Shown: positions 12,055 to 13,574 of the stretch, piece by piece
Position numbering within the stretch: the stretch's first letter is position 1
Layout: every line of letters begins with the position of its first letter
Notes under the pieces: model-generated
Database searches by the model: none
Told to the model about the DNA's origin: nothing
What the model saw: only the letters and a program-made list of their open reading frames with translations
Assembly: GCA_902805805.1 (NCBI GenBank)
Contig: CADCUE010000083.1
Span: forward strand, 1 to 13,574
Direction of reading: 5' to 3'
Length of the DNA stretch: 13,574 nucleotides
Source: an uncultured Frankineae bacterium
GTDB taxonomy: Bacteria; Actinomycetota; Actinomycetes; Mycobacteriales; SCTD01
Position numbers and translations under genes: made by a program

Positions 12055-13226
12055 CGGGCGCTGAGGAACGCCTCGGCCATGCGGCGCAGGAGGGCGTGCC
12101 CCGCCGGGCCGACCAGCCCCAGGTGGTAGAGGTGCAGCTCGACCGCACCGGCCGACCGGAGACGGTCGATCCGCTCGACGACGTCCGCGTCGGCCCAGTC
12201 CCGGGTCGGCTGCACGAGCGCGCCGAGCGCGACGTCGGGACCGCCCAGGGCGCGCAGCTCCGGCAGCGACCGCACTCCTGCGTCCACGTCGACGCAGGAG
12301 GCCACCAGGGCGTCGACCGGGTCCTCGAGGGCCGGGGCGACCGGGGCGAAGGACCCGCGGGCCCACGGGTCGGGGTCGGCGTGCAGGGTCACCCGGACAC
12401 CGGAGCCGGCCCGAGCCAGCACCTGCCGCCGCAGCCCGGCCGTGGCGGCCGAGCGCACGCCGTGCAGGACGCCGGCCAGGTCGGCGCCGAGCGCCCGCTC
12501 GACCGAGTCGGGCACCGGCGGCGGACAGGGGACACCGCCCGGCGTGATTGCCTGCCGTACCCGCGAACGGGCCTCCGCGACGTCGGCGCCGGCGTCGGCG
12601 TACCGGCCGGTGCAGGCGGTGCAGAAGCACAGCGACAGCAGGGCGCGCTGCGTCGCGGTCCAGCCGGCCAGTCCGGTCTTGTCGTGCGGTCCGTTGTGCT
12701 CGAAGCCCATCGGCCCGCAGGCCTCGAGCACGAGGCCGTCGACCGGCCCTGCCGCCTGCACCTCCTCGACGAGGGTGGTGCAGTACTCGACGACGTCCGG
12801 GGCGGACGGGCACAGCGCGTACGGGTAGGCGTGCCCGAACGCGTTGCGCACCACCAGGTCGGGGTGCGCCCCGCCGAGGGCGCGGTTGTGCGTGAGGACG
12901 ACCCAGGCGTGCGTCTCGAGCCCGGCCGCCGCCAGGCTGCGCCGCGCCGAGCCGAAGGAGTCGGGCGAGTCGACCCAGGTCGGGGACCGCGGCACCAGGC
13001 GCCGACCCGCCCACGCCGACGGTCGCACCGGCACGTAGCAGGCTGCGTGCTCGGCCTCCACGAGCGGCCGGGACGGGTGCAGGGGACCGGCGGCCCGGGT
13101 GGCGTGGTAGCTGGCCGCCACGGCGACGGCCGTGACGCCGAGCTCGACGGCCCGTGCGGCGGCCGGGTCGGAGGCGGCCGGCCCGGCGAAGTCCCAGGGG
13201 TAGGCGTGGACCAGCGCGGACGGCAT
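12051..13226 (-). CDS. Uncharacterised protein with CxCxxC cluster, probable glycosidase-like TIM barrel
   Basis: 391-aa protein that I cannot assign to a characterised family. There is no signal peptide or membrane helix. Conserved-looking blocks are ALVHAYPWDFAG (4-15), CYVPVRPSAWAGRRLVPRSP (63-82), THAWVVLTHN (105-114), AHPDLVVRNAFG (120-131), YPYALCPSAPDVVEYC (134-149), VDGLVLEACGPMGFEH (162-177) and LSLCFCTAC (198-206). The succession of a 'CP..P.V.EY' helix and a 'vDGlvlE' strand resembles the TIM barrels of hypothetical glycosyl hydrolases, where the acidic residue ending that strand (here Glu168) is catalytic; this is inference. Cys200, Cys202 and Cys205 may bind a metal, perhaps with Cys170. 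The ATG at 13226 overlaps the upstream cytidylyltransferase stop as ATGA. No Shine-Dalgarno is seen, so it is probably translated by coupling. Confidence 0.82.
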   Translation of the reverse strand: MPSALVHAYPWDFAGPAASDPAAARAVELGVTAVAVAASYHATRAAGPLHPSRPLVEAEHAACYVPVRPSAWAGRRLVPRSPTWVDSPDSFGSARRSLAAAGLETHAWVVLTHNRALGGAHPDLVVRNAFGHAYPYALCPSAPDVVEYCTTLVEEVQAAGPVDGLVLEACGPMGFEHNGPHDKTGLAGWTATQRALLSLCFCTACTGRYADAGADVAEARSRVRQAITPGGVPCPPPVPDSVERALGADLAGVLHGVRSAATAGLRRQVLARAGSGVRVTLHADPDPWARGSFAPVAPALEDPVDALVASCVDVDAGVRSLPELRALGGPDVALGALVQPTRDWADADVVERIDRLRSAGAVELHLYHLGLVGPAGHALLRRMAEAFLSAR

Positions 13227-13574
13227 CAGGCCGACGACGGGGCGGTGAGCGCCCGCAGGACGAGCAGGTCGTTGCGCGTCGTCAGCTTGAGGTTGGTGTC
13301 GGGGGAGGGGACCAGACCGATCGGGATCCCGAGGGCCCGGGCCGTGTCGAGCGTCATCTCGCCGAGCGACACCTCGGCAGCCTGCGCCGCCGTGATCCGG
13401 CGCAGGCAGCCCAGCCGGTAGACCGTCGGGTCGGTGGAGTAGCCGAGGCGGCTGCGCGGCAGGACGTCCACGAGCTCGCCGGCCTCGTGCGAGAACACCG
13501 TGTGCAGCGCCGGCACGTACGCCTGCACCACCTCGTAGGCGTCCAGGGCGTCGAGGCACGACTGCACGAGGGTC
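13226..13574 (-). CDS. IspD/TarI-like cytidylyltransferase, C-terminal part (runs off the window)
   Basis: Only the last 115 residues are inside the window; the frame is open to the window edge, and the GTG at 13567 is probably internal. The C-terminal signature NLKLTTRNDLLVLRAL matches the NxKxTxxxDL motif of the IspD/TarI nucleotidyltransferase family (2-C-methyl-D-erythritol 4-phosphate or ribitol 5-phosphate cytidylyltransferases). Upstream of it, VDVLPRSRLGYSTDPTVYRL aligns with the region where IspD has its QTPQxF motif, but here that motif reads STDPTVY. The protein may therefore be a divergent member using another sugar or polyol phosphate, rather than the isoprenoid enzyme. The stop overlaps the next gene (ATGA), so both are likely made together. 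Confidence 0.7.
   Translation of the reverse strand, partial: TLVQSCLDALDAYEVVQAYVPALHTVFSHEAGELVDVLPRSRLGYSTDPTVYRLGCLRRITAAQAAEVSLGEMTLDTARALGIPIGLVPSPDTNLKLTTRNDLLVLRALTAPSSA

Noticed and set aside
13227..13559. Extension of the CxCxxC protein upstream of 13226
   Set aside because: That stretch encodes the IspD-like C-terminus in another frame. The extended residues are Arg/Gly-rich, and the ATGA overlap explains the start.
1..13574. Mobile elements, CRISPR arrays, tRNA or rRNA genes, defence systems
   Set aside because: No terminal inverted repeats with transposase, no regularly spaced direct repeats, no RNA gene signatures, and codon use is uniform throughout. The content is core actinobacterial metabolism.

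Overview
The window is chromosomal DNA from a very GC-rich actinobacterium. The evidence is near-universal G/C at third codon positions, frequent GTG starts, almost exclusive TGA stops, a mycothiol ligase gene (mshC), and a set of protein families found mainly in Actinobacteria. No phage, transposon, CRISPR, tRNA or rRNA signal was seen. Gene order strongly recalls the mycobacterial Rv2136c-Rv2133c / mshC / PAC2 / metH neighbourhood (recalled from memory, not searched).

Layout. (1) Positions 1-3007, plus strand: uppP (lipid-carrier recycling), then a conserved, functionally unassigned actinobacterial trio: a histidine phosphatase of the MSMEG_4193 type, a DUF3090 protein with a C-terminal Cys/His cluster, and an SCO1664-type protein with PI3/4-kinase-like motifs. 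(2) 3027-3821, minus: a membrane-anchored or secreted matrixin-like zinc metalloprotease. (3) 3914-5140, plus: mshC. (4) 5189-5566, minus: a small cupin related to the C-terminal domain of type II phosphomannose isomerase. (5) 5614-7382, minus: an alpha/beta hydrolase translationally coupled to a PAC2-family protein. (6) 7491-12045, plus: metH, a small three-helix membrane protein, and a HAD phosphatase, joined by two GTGA stop/start overlaps. (7) 12051-13574, minus: the C-terminal part of an IspD/TarI-like cytidylyltransferase coupled by ATGA to an unrecognised protein, probably a TIM barrel, with a CxCxxC cluster.

Regulation visible in the sequence. Five genes (histidine phosphatase, DUF3090, mshC, cupin, metH) have a TAnnnT hexamer ending 6-7 nt before the start codon, the signature of leaderless transcripts; three of these are the identical hexamer TAGGCT. 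The SCO1664 gene has a weaker version. Genes lacking this element mostly start inside a 4-nt overlap with the upstream gene. All three convergent junctions carry an inverted repeat that includes the stop codon of the plus-strand gene. A perfect 10-bp-stem hairpin lies between the PAC2 gene and the cupin and directly abuts the cupin -10 element.

Most interesting items: the trio beside uppP and mshC, the CxCxxC protein with its divergent IspD-like partner, the small membrane gene hidden between metH and the HAD gene, and the leaderless-promoter and stop-codon-hairpin patterns.
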